The notes under the pieces are model-generated. The model had not been told where the DNA came from, made no database searches, and saw only the letters and a program-made list of their open reading frames with translations. From Streptomyces fumigatiscleroticus (GTDB taxonomy: Bacteria; Actinomycetota; Actinomycetes; Streptomycetales; Streptomycetaceae): a stretch of DNA of 64,000 nt. Below are positions 42,547-50,009 of the stretch, piece after piece. Position 1 is the first letter of the stretch; the number at the start of each line of letters is the position of its first letter. Location of the stretch: positions 186,001 through 250,000 of the forward strand of contig NZ_BMQF01000001.1 in NCBI RefSeq assembly GCF_014647975.1, written 5' to 3'. The position numbers were made by a program, and so were the translations under genes.

Positions 42547-44001
42547 ATGGCATTCCTGGACGACGAGGTCTGGGGCAAGAGGTTCTTCAGCGACGGCTGG
42601 CGGGACTCCTCCGCCGAGCGGCCGGTGATCGAGCCGGCCACCGGGGACCGGCTCGGCACGGTGGGCCTGGCCACCGCCGAGGACGTGGGCCGCGCCGCCG
42701 CCCGGGCCGCCGAGGCCCAGCGGGAATGGGCGGCGGCCTCCCCGCAGCAGCGGGCGGCCGTACTGCGCCGGGCGGGCGAGCTGTTCACCGAGCACGCCGC
42801 CGCGATCGAGGACTGGCTGGTGCGCGAGGCGGGCTCGGTGCGCGCCAAGGCCGCCTTCGAGGTGGGCCTGGCCATCGGCGAGTGCTTCGAGTGCGCGGGC
42901 CTGCCGACGCATCCGCAGGGCGAGGTCCTCACCTCCCAGGAGGCCCGCTGGTCGTTCGCCCGCCGCCGCCCCGCCGGCGTCGTCAGCGTGATAGCCCCCT
43001 TCAACTTCCCGCTCATCCTCGGCCTGCGCTCGGTGGCCCCCGCCCTCGCCCTGGGCAACGCGGTGCTGCTGAAGCCGGACCCGCGCACCGCGGTGAGCGG
43101 CGGCGTCGTCATCGCCCGGATCTTCGAGGAGGCCGGGCTGCCCGCCGGTGTGCTGCACCTGCTGCCGGGTGACGGCTCGGTCGGCCAGGCGGTCGTCGAG
43201 GCCCCCGAGGTGCGGGTGGTGTCCTTCACCGGCTCCACGCCGGTCGGCCGGGCCATCGGCGAGCGGGCCGGGCGGCTGCTGAAGCGGGCCCATCTGGAGC
43301 TGGGCGGCAACAACGCGCTGGTCGTGCTGCCGGGTGCCGATGTGCGCAAGGCGGCCTCCGCGGGCGCGTTCGGCTCGTACCTGCACCAGGGCCAGATCTG
43401 CATGACCACCGGCCGGCACATCGTCCACGAGTCGCTGCTCGAGGAGTACACCGCCGCGCTGGCCGAGAAGGCCGAGGCGCTGCCGGTGGGCGACCCGGCC
43501 CGTGAGGACGTGGCCCTCGGGCCGATCATCGACCGCCGTCAGCTGGAGCGGGTGCACGGCATCGTCACCGACAGCGTCGCGGCGGGCGCGACGCTCGCCG
43601 CGGGCGGCGAGATCGCCGGCGCCTGCTACCGCGCCACCGTGCTGACCGGCCTGACCACCGACATGCCGGCCTGGCGCGAGGAGATCTTCGGTCCCGTGGC
43701 GCCCGTGATCGGCTTCTCGACGCTGGAGGAGGCCGCGCGGATCGTCAACGACTGCGAGTACGGGCTCTCCGTCGGCATCCTCGGGGACGTCGGGACGGCG
43801 ATGAAGCTGGCCGACCGGATCGACTCCGGCAAGGTCCACATCAACGAGCAGACCGTCGCCGACGAGCCCAACGCGCCGTTCGGCGGGGTCAAGGCCTCCG
43901 GCACCGGCTCCCGTTTCGGCGGCGCAGCGGCCAACGTCGAGGCCTTCACCGAGACCCAGTGGCTCACGGTCCGCCCGGACATCGCCGACTACCCGTTCTG
44001 A
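42547..44001 (+). CDS. Benzaldehyde dehydrogenase (NAD(P)+)
   Basis: A 484-residue aldehyde dehydrogenase. The cofactor-site motif APFNFPLILGLRSVAPALAL lies near 155-175, with SFTGSTPVGRAIG after it. The catalytic Glu251 is in LELGGNN and the nucleophile Cys285 in GQICMTTGR. The C-terminal FGGVKASGTG is present. The residues around Cys and the context downstream of mdlC point to benzaldehyde oxidation to benzoate. The family also includes vanillin dehydrogenases, so the substrate is inferred from the neighbour. GAAAGGG precedes ATG 42547. Confidence 0.93.
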   Translation: MAFLDDEVWGKRFFSDGWRDSSAERPVIEPATGDRLGTVGLATAEDVGRAAARAAEAQREWAAASPQQRAAVLRRAGELFTEHAAAIEDWLVREAGSVRAKAAFEVGLAIGECFECAGLPTHPQGEVLTSQEARWSFARRRPAGVVSVIAPFNFPLILGLRSVAPALALGNAVLLKPDPRTAVSGGVVIARIFEEAGLPAGVLHLLPGDGSVGQAVVEAPEVRVVSFTGSTPVGRAIGERAGRLLKRAHLELGGNNALVVLPGADVRKAASAGAFGSYLHQGQICMTTGRHIVHESLLEEYTAALAEKAEALPVGDPAREDVALGPIIDRRQLERVHGIVTDSVAAGATLAAGGEIAGACYRATVLTGLTTDMPAWREEIFGPVAPVIGFSTLEEAARIVNDCEYGLSVGILGDVGTAMKLADRIDSGKVHINEQTVADEPNAPFGGVKASGTGSRFGGAAANVEAFTETQWLTVRPDIADYPF

Positions 44002-44057
44002 GATTCCCCGCCGCCCCCACCCACTCTCTCCCGAAGCCGCTCAAGGGGGATTCCACC

Positions 44058-45299
44058 ATGACTTCCGTCAGCACGTCCGACGCCTCGGTGCGGGCCGCGA
44101 CCGCCGGACGCAACACCTGGACGGTGATCCTGTGCTGGATCACCGTGCTGCTGGAGGGTTACGACCTCGTCGTCCTCGGCGCCATCATCCCGATCCTGCT
44201 CAAGACCCATCACCTCGGCATGACCGCGGGCGACGCGACCACCGTCGCCACGCTCTCGCTGGTCGGCGTGGCCATCGGCGCCGTCTGCGTCGGCCCGCTG
44301 GCCGACCGGCTGGGCCGGCGCCGGCTGCTCATCGGCTCCGTGGTGGTCTTCTCGCTCTTCACCGTGCTGGTGCCGCTGGCCGGCTCGGTGTGGATGTTCG
44401 CCGCGCTCCGTCTCGCCGCCGGTCTGGGTCTCGGCGCGTGCATGCCGGTCTCGCTCACGATGACGGCCGAGCACATGCCGGCCGAACGCCGGGCGCGGGC
44501 CTCCACCCTGACCATGACCGGCTACCACACCGGCGCGGTGATCACCTCGCTGCTCGCCCTGAAGGTGACCGAGAACTGGGAGATCCTCTTCTATCTGCTG
44601 GGCGTCGCCGGCTTCGCCGTCGCCGCGATCCAGTTCTTCCGTCTGCCGGAGTCCGAGGCGTTCGTGCGGGCCCGGCAGGGCGACGGCGCCCGGCGCGTCC
44701 CGTTCACCGAGCTGCTCAAGCCGGCCCACCTGCGCGCGGGCATCGGCGTCTGGCTCGCCTCGTTCATGGGGCTGCTGCTGGTCTACGGCCTCAACACCTG
44801 GCTGCCGAAGCTGATGAACGACGCCGGTTACCCCGTTCCCACGGCCGTCACCCAGCTCCTGGTGCTCAACATCGGCGGCGTCGTGGGCCTGGTCCTCGGC
44901 GGTCTCGTCGCCGACCGGCGCGGCATCAAGGTGACCACGCTCGGCTGGTTCGGCGTCTCGGTGCTGATGCTGGCCTGCCTGAGCATCGAGATGGAGAGCG
45001 ATCTGCTGCTCGACGCGGTGGTCTTCCTCACCGGCGTGTTCGTCTTCTCGGCGCAGGTGCTCGTCTACGCCTACGTGACGCAGTACTACCCGGCCGCCGT
45101 CCGCGGCACGGCCCTGGGCTCGGCCTCCGGCATCGGCCGCATCGGCTCGATCGTCGGCCCGTCGATCACCGGCGCCCTGGTCGCGTCCGGCATCGGCCAC
45201 CCGTGGGGCTTCTACTTCTTCGCGGCGGTGGCGGTCCTCGGGTTCCTGGCCGTGCTCTCCCTGCCGGCCCGGCGGGAGGAGACCGAGCCGGCCGCCTGA
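44058..45299 (+). CDS. MFS transporter, aromatic acid:H+ symporter (AAHS) family
   Basis: A 413-residue transporter with 12 hydrophobic segments. The AAHS hallmark is in TM1 (ITVLLEGYDLVVLGAIIP, variant of DGxD/EGYD). The MFS motif between TM2 and TM3 is GPLADRLGRRRLL, and the matching motif between TM8 and TM9 is GGLVADRRGIK. As the third gene after mdlC and benzaldehyde dehydrogenase it probably imports benzoylformate, mandelate or benzoate. Because no mandelate dehydrogenase gene is present, benzoylformate is the most economical choice. Confidence 0.92.
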   Translation: MTSVSTSDASVRAATAGRNTWTVILCWITVLLEGYDLVVLGAIIPILLKTHHLGMTAGDATTVATLSLVGVAIGAVCVGPLADRLGRRRLLIGSVVVFSLFTVLVPLAGSVWMFAALRLAAGLGLGACMPVSLTMTAEHMPAERRARASTLTMTGYHTGAVITSLLALKVTENWEILFYLLGVAGFAVAAIQFFRLPESEAFVRARQGDGARRVPFTELLKPAHLRAGIGVWLASFMGLLLVYGLNTWLPKLMNDAGYPVPTAVTQLLVLNIGGVVGLVLGGLVADRRGIKVTTLGWFGVSVLMLACLSIEMESDLLLDAVVFLTGVFVFSAQVLVYAYVTQYYPAAVRGTALGSASGIGRIGSIVGPSITGALVASGIGHPWGFYFFAAVAVLGFLAVLSLPARREETEPAA

Positions 45300-45309
45300 G
45301 AAACCGTGG

Positions 45310-45352
45310 GGCGGCGGCCCGGATCCGACTGGTGCGGATCCGGGCCGCCGCC
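45310..45352 (+). terminator. Terminator of the mdlC operon
   Basis: A perfect 18-bp stem (45310-45327 with 45335-45352) has a 7-base loop, 10 bp after the transporter stop. Confidence 0.9.
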
Positions 45353-45433
45353 GCGTGCGCGGGGCGGGGACGTCAGCCGTTCGGCAGGATCACCGGCTCC
45401 GTCGCCGTCCTGCCGCAACCGTACAGACTGTTT

Positions 45434-45465
45434 TGTCCCGTTGGGACAGATGTCCCCTCGGGACT
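45434..45465 (+). promoter_or_regulatory. Two adjacent inverted repeats upstream of the flavoprotein-SBP-diiron operon
   Basis: TGTCCC-gtt-GGGACA (45434-45448) is followed two bases later by TGTCCC-ctc-GGGACT (45451-45465). The centres are 17 bp apart, and the flanks are T-rich (TTTT before, TTTTT after). The site is about 100 bp upstream of ATG 45564. It looks like a double operator for a dimeric regulator, though the second dyad plus T-run could also act as a terminator. Confidence 0.6.
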
Positions 45466-45563
45466 TTTTCCGCCGCGGCGGCGTGCGCTCCCACCGGCGC
45501 GGCGACCGGGCTGGTTGGGTGGGCCCGACACGGACATTCCGGACTTCACCCCTTGGGGAGACC

Positions 45564-46724
45564 ATGCCGCAGACCGCTGACGCACCGTCGAGGACCAGCA
45601 CATCCGCACGGTTCGACGCCCTGGTGCGCGACCTCATCGAGCCGCTCGCCGACGAGGTGGACCGCACCGGCCGGTTCCCCCGGGACGGGGTGCGGGCCCT
45701 CGCGGACGCCGGAGTGCTCGGCCTGCTCGGCGCTCCCTCGCACGGCGGGGGCGGCGGAAATCTCCGGCAGGCCGCGGCGGTCGTCGAGCGGCTGGCGGGC
45801 GTCTGCGGCTCCACCGCCATGGTGCTGCTGATGCACTACGCCGCCGCGACCGTGATCGAGGCCCACGGCCCGGACGACGTACGGCGCGCGATCGCGGACG
45901 GACGCCACCTGAGCACCCTGGCCTTCTCCGAGCACGGCTCGCGCAGCCACTTCTGGGCGCCTGCCGGCACCGCCGCCGCGGACGGCCCGGACACCGTGCT
46001 GCTGGACGCGCACAAGTCGTGGGTCACCTCGGCCGGCGAGGCCGACAGCTACGTCTGGTCCAGCAGGCCGGTCCGGGCCGACGGCCCGATGACCCTGTGG
46101 CTGGTCCCGGGCGGCAGCGCGGGTCTGGACGTGGGCGGCGACTACGACGGATTCGGCCTGCGCGGCAACGCCTCCAGCCCCGTCACCGCCAAGGGGGTGT
46201 CCGTACCGGTGACGGCACGGCTCGGCGCCGACGGCGAGGGGCTGACCACGGCACTGGAACTGGTGCTGCCCTGCTTCCTGGTGCTGAGCGCCGCCTTCTC
46301 CCTCGGCGTGACCCAGGCCCTGCTCGACCTGACCGCCCGGCATCTGCGCACCACCCGCCTCGACCACCTCGGCCAGACCCTGGCGGAGCAGCCCGTCGCC
46401 CGCCGCCACTACGCGGAACTGCGACTGCGCGCCGACACCGTACGGGCGTTCCTGGACGGCACCCTCGCCGCGCTCGACGCCGGGGGCGGCACGGCGACGC
46501 TGCGGGTGCTCCAGGTCAAGGCGCTGGCCGGGGAGACGGCCGCCGAGGTCGCGGACGGCGCCATGCGGCTGTGCGGCGGCTCGGCCTTCCGCCGCGGGAT
46601 GGGAGTGGAGCGCCGGTTCCGCGACGCGCTGGCGACCCGGGTGATGGCCCCGACCACCGAGGCGCTGCACGACTTCTGCGGACGGACCGGTCTCGGCCTG
46701 CCGCTGTTCGAGGGGGCCCGGTGA
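45564..46724 (+). CDS. Acyl-CoA-dehydrogenase-fold flavoprotein lacking the catalytic glutamate
   Basis: A 386-residue protein of the ACAD fold: helical N-terminal domain (1-115), beta-domain with LAFSEHGSRSHFWAPAG and AHKSWVTSAGEADSYVWSS, and helical C-terminal domain. Aligning GGSAFRRGMGVERRFRDA with the usual GGxGY..E.pveR..RDA places Ala where the catalytic Glu of true dehydrogenases sits (in MAPTTEAL in place of IYEGT). This is typical of ACAD-fold monooxygenases or other non-dehydrogenase members. It is the first gene of a tightly overlapping operon with a PhnD-like protein and a TusA/diiron fusion. An oxygenase role is inference. Confidence 0.85.
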   Translation: MPQTADAPSRTSTSARFDALVRDLIEPLADEVDRTGRFPRDGVRALADAGVLGLLGAPSHGGGGGNLRQAAAVVERLAGVCGSTAMVLLMHYAAATVIEAHGPDDVRRAIADGRHLSTLAFSEHGSRSHFWAPAGTAAADGPDTVLLDAHKSWVTSAGEADSYVWSSRPVRADGPMTLWLVPGGSAGLDVGGDYDGFGLRGNASSPVTAKGVSVPVTARLGADGEGLTTALELVLPCFLVLSAAFSLGVTQALLDLTARHLRTTRLDHLGQTLAEQPVARRHYAELRLRADTVRAFLDGTLAALDAGGGTATLRVLQVKALAGETAAEVADGAMRLCGGSAFRRGMGVERRFRDALATRVMAPTTEALHDFCGRTGLGLPLFEGAR

Positions 46725-47575
46725 GCGACCTGCTGCTGGGGGCCGTCGCGTACGACCCGAAGGTGGTGACCATCTGGTCCGGCTTCCGCACCTGGCTGCT
46801 CAGCCGGAATCTGCCCTTCGACTTCGTGCTCTACGCCCACTACGAGCGGCAGGCCGAGGACCTCGTCGCCGGCCGGATCGACGCGGCCTGGCACTCCCCG
46901 CTGGCCTGGCTGCGCACCCGCCGACTGGCACGGGCGGCGGGGGTGGAGGTCCGGCCACTGGTGATGCGCGACACCGACCGGGACCTCACCTCGGTGGTGG
47001 TCGTCCGCGCCGACGCGCCGGTCGCCACGGTCGCCGACCTCAAGGGCGAGACGGTCGCCGTCGGCGCGGCCGACTCCCCGCAGGCGACCCTGCTGCCCCT
47101 GCACCACCTCGGGGAGCTGGGCCTGGTGGCGGGCGTCGACTTCCACGTCCTGCGCCACGACACCGGGGTCGGGCTGCACGGGGACCACCTCGGCGGCGAA
47201 CGCGACGCCGCCCGCGCCCTGATGGCGGGCGAGGCGACGGCGGCCTGCATGGTCGACGCCGGTCACCTCCTCTTCGGCCGGGAGGGCATCCTGCCCCCGG
47301 GCGCCACCCGCCTGCTCACCCGCACCGCGCCCTACGACCACTGCGTCCTGGCGGCCGGCCCGACGCTCGGCCCGGAACGCGGCGAACGGCTGACGGAGCT
47401 GCTGCTGTCGATGTCCTACGCCGACCCCGAGGTGCGCCACCTGCTCGACCTGGAGGGGCTGACCCGGTGGCTGCCCGGGCGCGAGAGCGGGTTCGCCCGG
47501 CTCGGCGCCGCGATCGACGCCCTGGGCCTGTACGACGCCGACGGCCGGATCACCGCCGACGGCCACCGGCCGTGA
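46721..47575 (+). CDS. PhnD/NMT1-like substrate-binding protein, cytoplasmic
   Basis: A 284-residue protein with the type II periplasmic-binding fold: LLLGAVAYDPKVVTIWSGFR, then AEDLVAGRIDAAWHSPLAWL, ATVADLKGETVAVGAADSPQ, and DAARALMAGEATAACMVDAG. It has no signal peptide or lipobox, and no ABC permease or ATPase lies nearby, so it is not a normal uptake component. It may bind a small ligand inside the cell, or be an enzyme of the PhnD/THI5-like group. The GTG start overlaps the flavoprotein stop and its stop overlaps the next GTG. Confidence 0.85.
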   Translation: MSDLLLGAVAYDPKVVTIWSGFRTWLLSRNLPFDFVLYAHYERQAEDLVAGRIDAAWHSPLAWLRTRRLARAAGVEVRPLVMRDTDRDLTSVVVVRADAPVATVADLKGETVAVGAADSPQATLLPLHHLGELGLVAGVDFHVLRHDTGVGLHGDHLGGERDAARALMAGEATAACMVDAGHLLFGREGILPPGATRLLTRTAPYDHCVLAAGPTLGPERGERLTELLLSMSYADPEVRHLLDLEGLTRWLPGRESGFARLGAAIDALGLYDADGRITADGHRP

Positions 47576-48777
47576 CGCCCGGCGCCGTCCCGCTGGACCT
47601 GGCCGGCCTCGGCTTCGAGCAGGGCGCCCATCTGCTGCTGCGCCGGGCGCTGGAGCGGGTGCCGCCCGGCGGCCGGGTCGCCGTCCGCGGCACCGACCCG
47701 GCGCTGCCGGCCCATCTGGCCGCCTGGTGCCGGCACGAGGGTCACACCGTGCGTCCCGCGCCGCCCGGCGAGGCACCGGTCCGGGCCCATGTGCGCCGGG
47801 GCGACGCGGCCCCGGCCCGCTGGGCGGGCGCCGAGCGGGCCGGGGGCCCGGAGCCGGGACGGGCCGCCGGCCGGGCGCCGCTGCACTGGGGGCTGGCCGC
47901 GCGGGGCGCGCTGGTCGAGGCCGGCGGGCCCGTGGTGCCGTTCACGCTCACCGAACGGGACCAGGTCTGGACCGACCTGGCACCGCGGCTGTACCGGCAG
48001 GCCGCCGCCGCGCAGTGGGACCCGCTGACCGCGGTGCCGTGGGAGGCGGACTTCACCCTGCCGGACGAGGTGGAGGCGGCCGTCGTGCAGGTCATGACGT
48101 ATCTCGTGGAGAACGAGCAGGCCGCGCTGGTGATCCCCGCGCGGCTGCTGGTCCAGGTCCACCCGCACTTCCGCGAGGTGCTGCAACTGCTCGCCGTGCA
48201 GGCCGCCGACGAGGCACGGCACGTGGAGGTCTTCACCCGGCGGGCGCTGCTGAAGGACGGCCGGATGGGCACCTCGTCGGCGGGCGGCCGGGCGTCGCTG
48301 GCGAGCCTGCTGACCGAGCCGGAGTTCTCCCTGGCCTCCTTCCTGCTCTCCGTGCTCGGGGAGGGCAGCTTCCTCGCCCTGCTGTCGTTCCTCGAACGGC
48401 ACGCCCCGGATCCGGTGACCCGCCGGATCAGCCGTCTGGTGCACCAGGACGAGGCCCGGCACGTCGCCTTCGGCATGGGCCACCTCGAACACCGGGCCGG
48501 CGTCGACCCGCGGCTGCGCGGCCGGCTGCGGGCCGCCGTGGAACGCCGCCACGACGCCCTGGCCGGCACCGCCGGCCTGAACCGGGACGTGTCCGACGCG
48601 CTGGTGCTGCTCGCCGCCGGCTCGTGGGAACCGGCGGCGATCGCCCGCGGCTGGCACGCGGTGCAGCGGCTCCAGGCCGAGATGGACCAGGGGCGGCGGC
48701 ACCGGCTGACGCGGCTGGGCTTCCCCGACGACGAGGCCGCCGCCCTGTCGGCGCTGCACACCCGCAACTTCATGTGA
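47572..48777 (+). CDS. TusA-like domain fused to a ferritin-like di-iron domain
   Basis: A 401-residue two-domain protein. Residues about 7-60 follow the TusA/SirA pattern (PLDLAGLGFEQGAHLLLRRA, then TDPALPAHLAAWCRHEGHTV), but the CPxP sulfur-carrier motif is replaced by GFEQ, so it cannot carry a persulfide in the usual way. From about 130 to 390 is a helical domain with two carboxylate/His motifs, DEARH at 213-217 and DEARH at 293-297, plus Glu180/182 and Glu264. These would supply a full di-iron site as in ferritin-like N-oxygenases. It is translationally coupled to the binding protein and convergent with selD (24 bp gap). Confidence 0.82.
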   Translation: MTPGAVPLDLAGLGFEQGAHLLLRRALERVPPGGRVAVRGTDPALPAHLAAWCRHEGHTVRPAPPGEAPVRAHVRRGDAAPARWAGAERAGGPEPGRAAGRAPLHWGLAARGALVEAGGPVVPFTLTERDQVWTDLAPRLYRQAAAAQWDPLTAVPWEADFTLPDEVEAAVVQVMTYLVENEQAALVIPARLLVQVHPHFREVLQLLAVQAADEARHVEVFTRRALLKDGRMGTSSAGGRASLASLLTEPEFSLASFLLSVLGEGSFLALLSFLERHAPDPVTRRISRLVHQDEARHVAFGMGHLEHRAGVDPRLRGRLRAAVERRHDALAGTAGLNRDVSDALVLLAAGSWEPAAIARGWHAVQRLQAEMDQGRRHRLTRLGFPDDEAAALSALHTRNFM

Positions 48778-48801
48778 CCTGCGGGGACACCTAGGCGGCG
48801 G

Positions 48802-49827
48802 TCAGCGCAGCACGACGGAGTGCGGGCCGCGCGGGACCAGCTCGCCCACCACCGGGGCCCCCGGCACCTCCCCCGCCACCAGCAGCCCGCCGGAGGTCTG
48901 GGCGTCGGCCAGCAGCAGCCGGGTGCCGGCGTCCGTGGTGCCGAAGTCGGTGACGGGCGCGACCCATTCCAGGTTGCGGCGGGTGCCGCCGCTGACGTAG
49001 CCGTCCCGGACCGCCTCGCGGGCGCCGTCCAGATACGGCACGGCGGCGGTGTCGACCACCGCCGTCACGTCCGAGGCCCGCGCCAGCTTGTGCAGATGGC
49101 CCAGGAACCCGAAGCCGGTCACGTCGGTGGCGCAGACGGCCCCGGCGGCCAGGGCGGCCTGTGCGGCGTCCCGGTTGAGGCGCACCATCGTCTCCACCGC
49201 CTGCGCGAACCGCTCGCCGGTGACCTTGTGCCGGTTGTTGAGCACACCGAGGCCGAGCGGCTTGGTGAGGGACAGCGGCAGACCCGGCCGGCCGGCGTCG
49301 TTGCGCAGCAGCCGCCCCGGGTCGGCCAGGCCGGTGACGGCCATGCCGTACGTGGGCTCGGCGTCGTCGATGCTGTGCCCGCCGCCGACGTGGCAGCCCG
49401 CCTCGGCGGCGATGTCGAGCCCGCCGCGCAGCACCTCGCGCGCCAGGGCGAACGGCAGCAGGTCCCGCGGCCACGCGAGCAGGTTGACGGCGAGCACGGG
49501 CCGGCCGCCCATCGCGTACACGTCGGACAGCGCGTTGGCCGCGGCGACGCGTCCCCAGTCGTAGGGGTCGTCGACGACGGGACCGAAGAAGTCGGCGGTG
49601 CACACGACCGCCCCGGCGGGGGCGCCGTCCGGTGCGGGCAGGGCGACCACGGCCGCGTCGTCGCCGGTGGCGGGGCCGACCAGCAGCGGGGTGTCGTGGG
49701 TGACCGTCGCCTGCCGGACCAGCCCGTCGAGCATGTCCTCCAGCTCGCCGGGCGGGATCTTGCGGGCGCAGCCGCCGCCGTGGGCGTACTGGGTGAGCCG
49801 TAGGGGGGTCTCGCGCGTGAGGGTCAT
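48802..49827 (-). CDS. selD: Selenide, water dikinase (selenophosphate synthetase)
   Basis: A 341-residue enzyme that makes selenophosphate from selenide and ATP, the Se donor for SelA. The flexible N-terminus carries GGGCARKIPP with catalytic Cys20 and Lys23, so this is the Cys rather than the Sec form. VGPATGDDAAVV binds the metal-ATP, and GGHSIDDAEPTYGMAVTGL follows further on. The C-terminal half has ATDVTGFGFLGHLHKLA. It is divergent from tRNA-Sec (89 bp apart) and clusters with selA and selB, so the whole Sec machinery is together. Confidence 0.96.
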   Translation of the reverse strand: MTLTRETPLRLTQYAHGGGCARKIPPGELEDMLDGLVRQATVTHDTPLLVGPATGDDAAVVALPAPDGAPAGAVVCTADFFGPVVDDPYDWGRVAAANALSDVYAMGGRPVLAVNLLAWPRDLLPFALAREVLRGGLDIAAEAGCHVGGGHSIDDAEPTYGMAVTGLADPGRLLRNDAGRPGLPLSLTKPLGLGVLNNRHKVTGERFAQAVETMVRLNRDAAQAALAAGAVCATDVTGFGFLGHLHKLARASDVTAVVDTAAVPYLDGAREAVRDGYVSGGTRRNLEWVAPVTDFGTTDAGTRLLLADAQTSGGLLVAGEVPGAPVVGELVPRGPHSVVLR

Positions 49828-49916
49828 GCCGGGGTCTCCCTGGGATCGGTGGGGATGGGGCGCCGGTCGGCGTGGACAGCGGCGGTGGCAGGGGGGCGGC
49901 GGGTAGCCTGCCGGGC

Positions 49917-50009
49917 GGAGGCGTGCGGGTGCCTGGTGGCCCTCCCGGTCTTCAAAACCGAGGTGCCCGAGGATCTCGGGCAGGCGGGTTCGATTCCCGT
50001 CCGCCTCCG
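49917..50009 (+). tRNA. selC: tRNA-Sec (anticodon TCA)
   Basis: A 93-nt tRNA. The acceptor GGAGGCG (49917-49923) pairs with CGCCTCC (50002-50008), and an eighth position is opposed as T-C. The anticodon loop CTTCAAA has TCA at 49952-49954. A long variable arm has a perfect 8-bp stem with a 3-base loop. The T-loop sequence is GGTTCGATTCC. CCA is not encoded. A TAGCCT box at 49904-49909 may be the -10. The long variable arm, TCA anticodon and sel neighbours make the assignment firm. selB is transcribed antisense through its 3' half. Confidence 0.96.

Noticed and set aside
40837..43839. 1000-codon minus-strand frame opposite mdlC and the benzaldehyde dehydrogenase gene
   Set aside because: It spans two unrelated real genes on the other strand and is low complexity.
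49952..49954. Reading the selB TGA as selenocysteine, giving a longer SelB
   Set aside because: The sequence beyond is antisense to the 5' half of the tRNA and the selD promoter, and translates to Pro/Arg-rich noise. SelB is already full length at the TGA.
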